Assembly: GCA_003550305.1 (NCBI GenBank)
Contig: QKYT01000330.1
Location: 61,787-98,327, forward strand
Source of the DNA: Glomus cerebriforme
Taxonomy: Eukaryota; Glomeromycota; Glomeromycetes; Glomerales; Glomeraceae
Length of the DNA stretch: 36,541 bases
Direction of reading: 5' to 3'
Part shown: positions 23,566 to 34,300 of the stretch, in pieces
Position numbering within the stretch: the stretch's first letter is position 1
Layout of the letters: each line of letters begins with the position of its first letter
Notes under the pieces: generated by a model
The model's input: the letters and a program-made list of their open reading frames with translations, nothing else
The model's database searches: none
Told to the model about the DNA's origin: nothing
Translations under genes and position numbers: made by a program

Positions 23566-23914
23566 TAGACGAATGACTTTGCTAGTCGCCAAAAAACGTG
23601 AAAGGTCTGTTTATTAAAATAAATATGAAAATAATGAAACAATGTTTTGAAAAGATTCTTAGGGAAAATAGAAAAATAAAACCCACGATATAAAAAGAGA
23701 ACGACAAGGGCATCAAAATAAAAGTAGATCTATTATACTCGTACCAAGATCTGCAAAGAAAATAATCGGAAAGTTCAACTTTTTTAGCTGAAATATGTAT
23801 AAATATCAACACGTCACAAAAATTTTTCAGGGGTTCGAATTTTAGGGACTAAAATTTTCATCATACGATAGATTATCGATCAAAATTGATTTTTTTTTGT
23901 ATACACAAAAAAAA
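23566..23914. promoter_or_regulatory. Divergent promoter region Yme1 / Gemin6
   Basis: About 350 bases separate the two starts. Part may be an unrecognised first exon of Yme1, since an open minus-strand frame runs 23582-23812 but does not join cleanly. No clear CCAAT or TATA element stands out. Confidence 0.4.
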
Positions 23915-24623
23915 ATGTCGATATATAATCTGACATTTGGACAAATTGAAGAATCTTTAGGAAAATTATGTACGATTAAATTGAAAAATAATGAAGACTT
24001 GAAAGGATATTTATACAACATAGATCCTGTTACTTTAACGATATTTTTATTACAAGCAAGTATTTTCAAAGTACTACAATTATAGAATACTTTAAAATAA
24101 TTTCTTTTAAACAATATTAGGTCGAAATTGATTATATTGAAAACGAATTACCATCTCAATATAAAATTTTGGTTATTATGAATCATGCTGTATTAGAATT
24201 TAAAGGTATAATATTAAAAATATTTTTTTTTAAGATTTAGTTTTAAATGTTTATTTTTTGTAGTGAATAATGAGAAGAATGGAATATCAAGACATTTATT
24301 AGATGAAGTGGTTAATCAAAGAATTGAAGATTTTAAAAATGGTTCAGAAAGAATGCAACAAAGGAAAAACAATTTGATTTTATTATTCGAATCGGTAAAT
24401 ATTATTATTATTAATTAATATTAATCAGAGGGAAATTTTTTTTTTAATTTATTTATTTTTATTTTAGAATCGAATTCAAATAACATATGAGAAAGATGAC
24501 CCAATTATACATATTTTAGATAGAGCACACGTATCACCACCTTATGTTATTTCTTCTATTGAATGTGATAATGAAATTATCTTACAACGAGTAAAGGAAA
24601 TGATAGCACAATTACCAATTTAA
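23915..24623 (+). CDS. GEMIN6: Gemin6-like SMN-complex protein, 170 aa, four exons
   Basis: Exons are 23915-24055, 24121-24205, 24264-24394 and 24468-24623. The N-terminal half is an Sm-like fold (LGKLCTIKLKNNEDLKGYLY, DPVTLTIFLLQ, ILVIMNHAVLEFK). The C-terminal half (QQRKNNLILLFESNRIQITY, PPYVISSIECDNEIILQRVK) has the Gemin6 signature: a basic helix, an xxIPITxE-like turn, a PPY and a terminal NEIIL-RV helix. Length matches animal Gemin6 (about 167). Known role: with Gemin7 it forms an Sm-like dimer in the SMN complex, which loads Sm rings on snRNAs. Intron 1 uses a GC donor (GCAAGT at 24056). An alternative GT donor at 24071 would add five residues (ASIFK) in frame but leaves a 50-base intron. 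Budding yeast has no such gene. Confidence 0.85.
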
Positions 24624-25634
24624 TAGTTTCTGAATAATTAAAATTTCTTTAACGCAAAAAAATGTCAAACGGTCAGAATGGTGCAGTGACACATGATTTT
24701 TGTCGATTGTAATGTTAAAATTTTAACCATTACTAATTAATGTAATCACTCAAATCTTTAACAATGCAATATTTGTATGCTCAAGTATTTCGCTTGAATT
24801 CAAAAAGTGTAGCCAGAACTCGGTTGATTAGCTTCCTACCTCATCTCAATATGCAAAAGATTATTTGACGGGAATAATCGCAAAATATGTCAATTATTAA
24901 TATGTAAATTCTAAAAGTATTGTTAAACTTACAGAATTAAATATAAAGATGATTTCCATACATATCCTTCCTTGGGTTTTAATGCTTAGTCTTCTTATCA
25001 ACCTTATACTATAAAAAGTATAACTTACTTTTGAAAGATCGCAACATGTATATGTATTAATTTAATATCATAAAAAATAAATACAACCTTATCATAGTAA
25101 GATACACGTGACAGTTGAGTAGCCCAAAATCATGTGGATGACCGGATGTGGAGCTATCCATATGTATAGAAAGACAGAAACTAATAAAAAAATCAAAAAA
25201 GAATGAAAGTTTTTTTTTAAAAAAATATAACAACCTTTTAAAAAAGTGTACAATCATCGATATAATGAAAATACTATATTTGAGAACATATAAAATATAA
25301 ATATCGGTATAATTTCAATATATCTTTATATCAACTATACTATGTATATGTCATTTGTAAAGCAGAAGTACATATAATTAGTTACCAATTGCTTGGATTT
25401 ATGATTAAATGAAAATCCTTAACAAGCTCTGAAGAAATAACCAAAGAGTAACCAAGTAGACCAGCTGCAACGTGGGAAGAAAACGCAAGTGATAAAGCGA
25501 CAAGAAAATAATTATGCACGAGTTTACTTTATTATATGTATTTCTATTAAAAAAAATATATATATATATAATGTAATAATTGAAACTTATTTGTTAACGA
25601 ATTTCTTAAGTTATCACAAAACATTATTTTTTCC
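24624..25634. other. Convergent intergenic region (Gemin6 / RNase III-fold gene)
   Basis: About 1 kb, somewhat less A+T-rich around 24660-24880. No frame with family similarity, no tRNA and no recognisable snoRNA or snRNA. A TA microsatellite lies at about 25557-25571. Confidence 0.45.
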
Positions 25635-26334
25635 TTAAACAAGCCTTCTAAGGCGCGTTAATAATTGTTTAACTGATAATTTTTTCAATTCTGCCTGTTT
25701 CCTTTTCTGGTATAAGAAAAAAATAAGATAAGCAAAATATCTATTTTAAAATAAAATATTTATTATTGCTAAAAAAGAATATACCTGACGCTTCAATTCT
25801 TTGAGCATTTGATGGTTGGATTCTATCTTCTTAGATATATTTTTAGTGACTAGATCATGCGATATAAGAGATTCTTTAAGTTGTTTCTTTTTTATTTTTT
25901 CTTTTGCCTTTATCTGTTGCTGAGTAAGTTCTTGTGTATTCTTTGATTTAATAGAAGTGTTTTTAGTTTGAGTAGGGTTTTCTAGTGATTTTGATTGGTT
26001 TATAGTGTCGGTTATTTTCGTGTTTGGGTTTTCGGCTTTCAAAATAATGGCTGATTTAGATTTTCTATTTGCGGCTCCTCCAGGAATCAAATTCATTTCC
26101 TGTTTATCGGATTCAGATTTCGTGTTGTTCGCACCATCAGTAACTTCAATTTCTTTAATCATGGCTTTAATTGCTGCCTGATGTAGTTTCTTAACATAAA
26201 AATTATCGGATAATTAAGATCGTTATCAAAAACATATAAAAAAAAAAAGATTTGAAAATTGACTTACGATTCTTTGTACACGTTCTTGTACCTTCTTCTC
26301 TTGAATGGCTTCATTTAAACGAATAAAGAACGTT
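25635..26334 (-). CDS. Basic helical tail, three exons; probable 3' part of the RNase III-fold gene
   Basis: Exons are 26334-26268, 26189-25785 and 25706-25635 (TAA), joined by good GT..AG introns. The predicted segment (about 181 residues) begins TFFIRLNEAIQEKKVQERVQ, passes through a Ser/Asn/Lys linker and ends in Lys-rich helices (LTQQQIKAKEKIKKKQLKES; KRKQAELKKLSVKQLLTRLR). The acceptor at 26335 has a good pyrimidine tract and a TGAC branch-like site. This exon is open only if a phase-2 exon precedes it, and no start codon fits upstream, so it most likely continues the RNase III-fold gene. The alternative is a separate small gene starting at ATG 26162. I recognise no family. Confidence 0.55.
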
Positions 26335-26414
26335 CTAAAGTTTTCAAATGAAAGGGAAAAAATGTCAATGCATAAAATATTGAATAATATAAATTATTAA
26401 TCGAGTTTCTTATA

Positions 26415-27104
26415 TCAGCCTAATTCACTCCCATAATTTTCATTCACACTCTCGTTTAATACAGATAAAGCAATCCATACTTTCCACGTTTTAATAATAA
26501 CTTCAAGCATTGGATCGATTAGGTCGATACATAATTTTCTCACCTTCATATGAGCGTCGCTCACACCATACATTTGACAACAATCCAGGTAAAAAGCTCC
26601 AATATATGCTTCAAGCGCTTCACCTAATATTCGATTGTTTTTTTTCGCAAGAGTCAAATCAACCTTTGCGATTTCGTCTAAACCCCATTGACGTGCAAAT
26701 GTTGAAAGTTGAGAAGAGCTTACAAGCATTGATCGATATAAGGTTAATTTACCGTTGCTATATGATGGAAATTTTTCGTGTAAATGATCGGTAACTTTTG
26801 AAAAAGTAAAAATAATATTAGAAACCAATGTTAAACATTCAAATGAGAAATAAAAAATCTTTGTACCATTATATCCCAAGATGCTATCGCCAAGAAACGC
26901 AAGACGAGTAAATGTATGATGAGAATTTTCTGAAGTGTTATAATTCCCATAAGTTTTTAATGCGGTTAAAAGTAAATAAGTATCTTTTATAGGTGGAAGT
27001 TTCTTATTTCCTGATGGAAACGATGGGTTTAATGACGATTTTGCAATACGTGATATTAAAGATTTAATTTTTGTTTCAACCGATTTTGAGTATTGTGAAA
27101 ACAT
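26415..27104 (-). CDS. RNase III-fold protein, probable mitoribosomal mL44/mL57-like pseudo-enzyme
   Basis: Exon 1 is 27104-26867 (ATG at 27104) and exon 2 starts at 26794. The protein has one RNase III domain: TRLAFLGDSILGYNVTDHLH, EKFPSYSNGKLTLYRSMLVS, STFARQWGLDE and ILGEALEAYIGAFYLD. Against the usual ERLEFLGDAVL and DAxEA signatures, both Glu of the first motif are Thr and Ala and the first Asp of the second motif is Glu; only the Asp of LGD and the last Glu remain. Catalysis therefore looks lost, as in the mitochondrial ribosomal proteins mL44 and mL57, which keep the fold. No double-stranded-RNA domain follows. The 3' end is unresolved. Reading straight on gives a TGA at 26415. A GTGGAA donor at 26487 in phase 2 would join the basic exons downstream (total about 362 aa); a better-looking GTATGG donor at 26480 gives the wrong phase. 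Confidence 0.65.
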   Translation of the reverse strand: MFSQYSKSVETKIKSLISRIAKSSLNPSFPSGNKKLPPIKDTYLLLTALKTYGNYNTSENSHHTFTRLAFLGDSILGYNGTKIFYFSFECLTLVSNIIFTFSKVTDHLHEKFPSYSNGKLTLYRSMLVSSSQLSTFARQWGLDEIAKVDLTLAKKNNRILGEALEAYIGAFYLDCCQMYGVSDAHMKVRKLCIDLIDPMLEVIIKTWKVWIALSVLNESVNENYGSELG

Positions 27105-27191
27105 CGTTCTTTGCGTTCGCAAAAATTTTGATTTTGATAAGGAATTGGATTATGATTGGGTTTTGAAATCTAGATTAAACTTTTTTCAAGT

Positions 27192-27199
27192 TCACGTGA
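27192..27199. promoter_or_regulatory. TCACGTGA palindrome in divergent promoter
   Basis: This perfect 8-bp palindrome, a bHLH (Cbf1-type) site in fungi, lies about midway in the 207-base gap between the RNase III-fold gene and the Slx9-like gene. The same octamer recurs upstream of the Ras GEF gene. Function is inferred from sequence and position. Confidence 0.4.
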
Positions 27200-27311
27200 T
27201 TTAAATAAATTATCTGTCGGCCTTCGCGTTCCATATCTATCACACAATTATATATCACCGGACATTTTCATTTGGTGAACGTTGACCATCAAAGGATCTT
27301 AGAAATTTGCA

Positions 27312-28219
27312 ATGGTAAATATTATATTATAAGCTTTAACGGGGCATAAAATTAATATGCGCTTTATTATATATTAGCCAAAAGTACGAAGAACTCGCAA
27401 GTCACTTCATTACGTTCCTAATGTTCCAAACAGAAAATTTGCAATACCGGCCGATAAAGTAGAAAAGGTTGTAATTGGATCGGCTCTTAATGTAGAGGAG
27501 GTAGTTAATAAGTCAATATATTTGTCGATTTATTATAAAAAAAATAAGTCATTTAAAATTTAATTTTTAAAGTCGAATGTGGAAGATGTGGATGAAAAAT
27601 TACTTCCGTCGCATACCAAAAAAGAAAAAGCAAAAGAACGACATGAAAAATGGATAAAAAGTAAGACATTATACTACTATCCCTTATCATGGAATTATAT
27701 TTAATTATAGTTGATAATTTTAATTGGTTTATGAAAAGGATTTGAGCCGTCCAATATATCTATACAAAAATCAAAGAAGAAAAAGAAAAAGAAAAAATCA
27801 CGACAAATGGATATCTGTGATGAGGAAATAACTTTAAATATTTCCGAATTAAAAGAATATCTCCCAGATGTTGATAAAGAACTCGAATCAACCAATCAAA
27901 AATCACAAAAGAAGTCACTATCATCGCAAAATTCAAATTTAGGATTTAATATAAAATCTGTAAAATCAAAATCAGCACGAAAGAATGTCGCGTAAGCATA
28001 TTAATTCTTATAATCTAATTTTTTAAATTGTGATACATACAATTAACAGAATTTCTTATTTATTTTAGGATGAGCGAGATTCAAAGATTTCATAAAGTAT
28101 TAAATCATTCTGCTTTTAAGGCTGATCCATTATCAACTATTAAACAGCATGTTGAAAATACTATTGAAAAGAAACAGATTGTTGATGATAAACCATCCTC
28201 AATGAATATAGATTCTTAA
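27312..28219 (+). CDS. SLX9: Slx9-like ribosome-biogenesis protein, 205 aa, five exons
   Basis: Exons are 27312-27314 (the ATG alone), 27378-27500, 27573-27660, 27739-27991 and 28069-28219. The product begins MPKVRRTRKSLHY, is strongly basic, and has KKEKAKERHEKWIK, a run of eight Lys (about residues 81-88), then an acidic stretch. It ends in MSEIQRFHKVLNHSAFKADP and PLSTIKQHVENTIE, which match the conserved C-terminal helix of Slx9/FAM207A proteins (F..VL....F..nPl..I..Hl.ntl). Known role: a nucleolar factor for 18S rRNA maturation and export of pre-40S particles. The start codon is the last coding triplet of exon 1, with GTAAAT directly after it; no other in-frame ATG precedes the basic N-terminus. 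Confidence 0.8.
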
Positions 28220-28403
28220 TTTAATTATTTTAAAGATAGCTCAATTTCGGTTTACATTTTGGAATTATAAGAACATTGTAGGAAATATATCATGATACTT
28301 TAATGTTACAAGAGAAAACATTTAAGTTCATTAAATCTTTTTTATAAATTAATTAAATCAATAATATCAAAAAATAACAACAAATAATTAGTACAAAATT
28401 TAT

Positions 28404-29241
28404 CTAATTTTTCCTAAATTTTTTTTCATCTTGTTTTTCTTTCCTTTTTTCTTCTAATACACTAACTCTGCCTCTTTGATATTTAATTTGAGCAATTTTA
28501 GCTTTTTTCAGTAAATATAATATTTCATTTAATATTAGTACCTAAAAATATAATATGAATTAATTTCGTAAATATATGTGTATATTATTTAAATATAAAT
28601 ACTTACTATACCAATCGTGGAATTACATAATATAGGAAAAGAAAATAATATAGAAATAAAAACTCCTCCTTCATCAAAATAATTTTCTTTGGAAAATTTT
28701 TGCCAATTATTTTGAGCCAAAGTATTTATTGGTTTAGCAAAACTAGCTAATATCACTTTTCGAATCAAAAATAAAATAAATTAAATTAAAATAAATTAAT
28801 GTTTTTAAAAAAGAACTGGTTGAAAATAAAATAATAGGGTTTGGACTTACTTAAGCTGAATGTTATTACTGCTAAAGAATTTGTATTATTTCGTAACTTA
28901 ATCATTGTAAATAATGTTATAATGTGAAAAGATAATAACATCCATAACCAAGGTTGTAACCAATCAACCTTTTTAATTCACAATAATCCCAAGTATAATA
29001 GAAAAAAGAATTCGATTAGATCCAGATAAAGAAAATATATTCAAAAATAATTGCGTATATTGATAATTTGTTACCGCATCAATAAATGCCTGAATGCTCT
29101 CTATAAAACCGAAATCATAAGTCTTACGAAAAAGAAATTCTTCAGTTGTTTCTGTACTAAAAAAAACATTAGTCATTATAACATGTAACATTAATTCAAA
29201 CTAACAATAACATTAATATACCTATCAGGTTCATAATTCAT
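28404..29241 (-). CDS. TMEM18: TMEM18-like nuclear-envelope membrane protein, 168 aa, five exons
   Basis: Exons are 29241-29222, 29156-29075, 28968-28851, 28755-28607 and 28541-28404. After a 30-residue acidic N-terminus comes FIDAVDWLQPWLWMLLSFHI, corresponding to the WxEPW start of TMEM18. It continues with NWQKFSKENYFDEGGVFISI (family NWxxFSxxxYFDxxGxFIS), a hydrophobic span and a basic helical tail (YQRGRVSVLEEKRKEKQDEK). Four hydrophobic segments are visible. Animal TMEM18 is about 140 aa and localises to the nuclear envelope; its molecular role is poorly defined and the fungal role is unknown. It converges on the Slx9-like gene (184 bases between stops) and diverges from Ada1. Confidence 0.88.
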
Positions 29242-29310
29242 TTTTTAAAATTTGAGAGAAAAACTGTTGCGTTTAATAACAATAATAAAAATCATAAACA
29301 TATATATCGG

Positions 29311-29327
29311 CCAATCGGGAAAATTGG
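29311..29327. promoter_or_regulatory. Facing CCAAT / ATTGG boxes in bidirectional promoter
   Basis: CCAAT (29311-29315) and ATTGG (29323-29327), seven bases apart, lie midway in the 158-base gap between TMEM18 (-) and Ada1 (+). The arrangement gives each gene a forward-oriented HAP/NF-Y site. Function is inferred. Confidence 0.5.
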
Positions 29328-29399
29328 ACCGTATTTTTAGAAGTTACCCATCAACTGATCTGCGTAATAGCTGATTTATCGAAAATCATAAGTGATAAA

Positions 29400-30724
29400 A
29401 TGTCTAATAAAGAAAAAACATTTAAAAAACGTAAATTTATTCCATCTCCACAACCTTCACCTTCAAAAATAATTTCTTCTTCTCTAACGCCAACTTCATG
29501 TTCATTATGGTCGGCGCATCAACAACGGAAAGAACCACGAGAAGATCAAAAAATACAAATTATAACACCAATTATAACCTCAACCGAACTTTTACCTATA
29601 AATTCAACAATCCCACAAACAGTTACTACTCCTGAAATTAGTTCCAATAAAAAAGCAGCGCAAGTTGATCCAATATCATTAAAAAATTCACTTGATGAAG
29701 CTTTAGAAGTAAATAAAGAAAAATATTGGTTATTAATCCAATCATTTATAAAAGGTGAAATAAATAAGAATGAATTGGATTTTTATGTTCATTCTTTACT
29801 ACCAAAAGAACATGGTAAGTTATAAATCAAAAGGTAGGCTTTCTTTTATAGTTATAAGTATGTTGAATAAGGTTATATAATAATATTATGTTTACGTTAT
29901 AATTGTAGTTCATTTACATGATGAATTTATTCGTGCAAGTATTAAATTAAAAAATACGCGTAGATATCAAGATGATGTTAAAAACGTAACATTTTCTGCA
30001 TCATCATCACAGAAAGAAAAATTTCTGAAAAAGATTATGTCTTCGATGGGAAAAGAAGAAAGGGACAAATTACATGTTATTTTAGAGGTGCGTGTTTAGC
30101 ATAATTTTTTACATTTTCGAAATTATATATAATTGACTTTAAACTTTCTTGATACTCTCTCATTAGAGTGCACAAAATAATCAAGGAATAGTTCATACGA
30201 ATTCAAATTTAATGTTATTTGAGAAAAAATTTCCAAAATATACAACCATAGATGAAGATTTTGTTGATCTACCAACTTTGACGCCTCCATCTTTAACCAC
30301 TTTGTCTTCAATAAATGAAGAGGAAGACGGATTTTCAGAATTTAATTCCGTTTATACAAAAATGACGGAAATTGCTTTGGATAATGGATTAATTTGTGGC
30401 GTAACTGAAGATTGTGCAAATTTGATGATTTACGCATTAGAAGTATTTGATCTTAACTTTTCACTGAATTTTTTTTTTCTTTCAAATTTATTCTTATTAA
30501 ATTTCTTGTTAAATTATTTTTTTTAGACACATTTGAAGAACATTGTACATAGCTGCATAAATAAGATTAGATCAAATGAATTTCATGATGAGACGGAGAA
30601 AATTAGTAATTCGCCAATATCGTTAAGAGATCTTGCATTTTCATTGGAAATTTCTCCTTATATTCTAGTAAATAATAATTTTATATTAGAAAAAATACTA
30701 GTCAAAATTAATCAAAAATTATGA
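29400..30724 (+). CDS. HFI1: SAGA coactivator subunit Ada1/Hfi1 (TADA1), 355 aa, four exons
   Basis: Exons are 29400-29814, 29909-30087, 30167-30442 and 30527-30724. A disordered Ser/Pro/Thr-rich N-terminus leads to the SAGA-Tad1 region: LKNSLDEALEVNKEKYWLLI, FIKGEINKNELDFYVHSLLP and VHLHDEFIRASIKL. The histone-fold part follows late: ALDNGLICGVTEDCANLMIY, ALETHLKNIVHSCINKIR and ISLRDLAFSLEISPYIL. Known role: Ada1 is a core structural subunit of the SAGA histone-acetyltransferase complex and pairs with Taf12 through the histone fold. Length is close to human TADA1 (335). Intron 2 has a GTGCGT donor. AATAAA lies at 30737-30742, just after the stop. Confidence 0.9.
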
Positions 30725-31381
30725 TAGTCGATTCTAAATAAATATATACAAAAAAAAAAATTTATTACTAAAAAAATAATTAGAGTTTGTAATTTGGCGC
30801 CATGGCGGTTTATCATTTTATCCAGATACTAAATGAAAGGTGTGGCAAATTTCCAAAACCTAAACCTGAACCTGAATCTAACCTTACCCAGCTACTGCGC
30901 AATAGCTAAATTATATTTAAATAGTACCTAAATCTGTCAAAGCGTATATGCATTATGATGCAGTAAATTATTGACTTTAATGATTTTATGATATCATAGC
31001 CGGATCATGAACATTATAATAATGCACTTTTATTATGAGGAAAAAAAAAGAGATCAAAGAACACATCATTATCTACAAATAACAAAATTGAACCAAAAAA
31101 TATAATGCTAGTAATAATGCTTGATATATTATTATATTAACAAGTACTATAATTGTTTGTTTTTGTTTTTTTTTNTTTTTTTTTTTTTGAGAAATAAAAT
31201 GCAGATTTTGTATGAATGAGGAAATATTGTTGATTTACAAGGTTTGAAATATAAAAAATGATATATGAAAAAATCTCATTTTAGAAATTAATGTTTTTGT
31301 TAATATATACTCAATGAAAAAAAAAAAAATTAATAATAATCCAATAAAAGACCAAAGTCACTTAAGAAAAACCCAAGATTA
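30725..31381. other. Convergent intergenic region (Ada1 / Ras GEF)
   Basis: AT-rich flank with a less AT-rich patch near 30800-30910. One ambiguous base (31175) sits in a T run. No gene is seen. Confidence 0.5.
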
Positions 31382-34300
31382 TTAAACAAAATCATCAGCA
31401 TCTAGATCCATGACAACCAGTTTAGTAGCTTCTAAACCTTTTAATCCAAAACATTTATCATAAATTTCTTTGTCAATAGAAAAATTATATCCCCTTGATA
31501 AATTTTGAAATGTTAATATCCTTTTAACTATTGTAGCTGTTGTACGATGTTTATGAAAATTAATAAGTGGTTGTTGATGGTGTAAAGGGCCTGTGGTGGC
31601 ATCAATTGAGCTGGACGGTAAAGGAGATGATGGTGTTGGAGGTTGTGATGGTGTTGGATCGATAAATGATGGTACTGCTGCATTGAAAACTAAATCCGAA
31701 AGATATAATCCTAACAAAGGTACGGAACTTTAAGAATACAAAAAGCGGCCAAAGAACGCGCGAAAAAACCAACACAGTTACAAACCTAAAAATGGAATAC
31801 ATCCAGTATTGATTTTACGAGCATCAGCAGCACGACTTTTACGTTGTTTAATTAGTTCTTTTAATATAGTGGAATCTTCAATGGATTTTCTCATGGCTTC
31901 TCTTATTACTTTCCAATTACCAAAAGCCGAAACATATTCACTTAATTCTTTAAATACACGTAAATCTTCATTTCTAATTCTTGTCCATGTTCTCCTCAAT
32001 CTTTCTACTGGTGGTGATTGTAGTCCAAGGAGAATTTGTGTTAATGTCGCGAAATTTGAGAATTGAAGGCATTTCTAAAAAAAGAATTTATATAATTGAT
32101 TACATTGACAATTAACTAAAGAACATGCATTCTCTCAATATATTACCTGTGCAATTCGTATAAATTTTTCAATTACTTGCACTCGATCATCCAGAGATCT
32201 AGTAAGTACTATTTCAGTTGCGACCCAATCACATGCCTTGTTTAAAAATTTTTAAAAAAGTATTATTATCTTTGGGTATTATTTGGAAAATATGCATTTG
32301 AAAAATACTGACCAAATTGAATCTTTCGATTACTTTATCGACACCATTTTCTCGTATTCTTTTTTTTTGTTTCTCTCTTGCTTCTTCCTTTTCAGGATCT
32401 TTCTCCTTACCTTTTCCTTTAACGTCTTTCTTTTTATCTTTTTTATCTTTTTTATCTTCATTTTCAAGTTTCTGAACATTTTCTCCATTAGCAGTATAAC
32501 CAACTTGGACTAAATCTTCCCAACTAACTTTCAATAAGAAATCACGTTCGATCAAACAAAATTGTTTGGCAATATCTTCTGATCGATAATTCAGTATAAA
32601 AGATCTATATGGAGATTGAGAATGTATTGTTGTAGAAATTGATGGTGGTCTTTTCGATCGATTATCTTGAATAGGAAGTGGTGGTAAAGGCTTATTTAAA
32701 GAACTTTTTTGGGTGGTAGAAGGAATATTTTTGATTGGAATTTTACCGCTACTACGAGGTTCAGCAGTAGTAGAAGTGGTAGTAGTAGTAGTATGTTGAA
32801 CTGGAATATCTGGAAGTTTTTTAGAGGAAGGTTCTGTGATTACAATATGTTTTACTGAGGATTCTGAACTTTTTTTAGGCGAACCCGGAATTATATTGCT
32901 ACTACTTGCAACTGGCTCTGAAGATGGAGGTTTCATAATTGATTTATCTTTCTTTTTTACAAGTTCTTGTTCAACGTCTTTTGATGTTTCTTTCCTTCCT
33001 TGAGTTTCAGTTTCAACCTTTGAAGAGGATTTGACGGATTCTTTATGTTTAAATTTTGATGATGATGAAGATGATGTTAATTCACGTAATAACATGGCTT
33101 CTGTACCAGCAGTTGTGCCTGTATCTTCGATACCAAGTGATGAAAATGTACTCCAAGAAACCCGCTTACCGGATTTTTCTTCAAGATCTTTAAGTGTGAC
33201 AACAGATCGCAAATCACGTACTTTAGGAAGTCGACGGAGTCTATGTGAAGAAGGATTATTTTCATCATGTTCCTCCTCTTCCTCCTCAATATCAAGTCCT
33301 TGTTCAAGAATTTCTTCTTTATTTTCGGATGGTACTGGAGAAGTAACAAAAATATTTGGCTCATCTTCATCAACTTCATAAACCTTAGCAAGTCTACGAT
33401 GTCTACGTACGGATTGAAGGTCTTCGGGTTTCTTGTTTTCGGATGATGATCCCTCGACCATTTTTTCTTCATCCTCTTCTTTTAATTCAGATGTATCATG
33501 TCGAGACATTGATGATTCATTATAATTATCATCATCTTCCACTTCTAATACTGGACCTAAATTCCATAGTTTGGCCTTACGAAGAACAGATTTAGTACTT
33601 TGACTATTTTCTTGTTCTTCCAAATCTTCATTTTTATCTTTTTCTTGTTCTTGAATTGGTGGATATTGTTCGGTTGGCGATGAAACCAATCCCTCATCAT
33701 CCAAGCCCATTTCTTCCTCTTCCTCCTCCTCCTCTACTTCTTCTAACTCATCCTCTTCTTCGTTAGGTTCATCCCAATTAAATCGTTCTTCTGCACCAGC
33801 GAAATCCTCCATACGCATTGTGTCATAATATTCTTCTTCAAGCGATTCATCAACGTAAGAAAATCCGTCCAGGTGAATAGGTAAATCTTCCTCATTCAAA
33901 CTATTTAAATTTTCAGCTGGAACAGAACTTTCTGAAGTAACACCATCGGAATTAGCACAAAGCATTTTAATTCCACCCGACTTTCCGGTACCAGGTGTAA
34001 ATAATACTTTAGCGAGTTTACCCACAGTTGCAGACATTTTTTGAGGCCATGAAGGACGACCTGTTTTACGTCTTGATGTTTCACCTTTCTCTTGCTCAGA
34101 TTGAAGTGATCCGATATATGCCGGGGAAGAATTTCTTCTAACAATACCTCCAGCATGATCAATTCGAGATAAATCAAACTCGTCATCTTCATCTTCATCG
34201 TCATCGTTTTCTGCAAATCCACAAATTGCTTCAGATAATGATAAGCTTCTTCTCTTACGAGTACGATCTTGTAACTTTTCGTTCATTGTTTCTTGAGAAA

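Noticed and set aside
23582..23812. 76-codon minus-strand frame as first exon of Yme1
   Set aside because: It contains an ATG but has no donor that joins in phase with the next exon except a weak one (GTTTTA); kept only as a possibility.
23842..24114. 90-codon minus-strand frame
   Set aside because: It lies antisense over Gemin6 exon 1, whose plus-strand reading has family similarity.
25057..25257. 66-codon minus-strand frame
   Set aside because: Phe/Leu-rich from T-run composition, with no similarity or splice structure.
33031..33472. Extra frames within Ras GEF exon 3, both strands
   Set aside because: Low-complexity Ser/Asp/Glu coding DNA yields long alternative frames; the main frame joins RasGEF_N to the CDC25 domain without a break.
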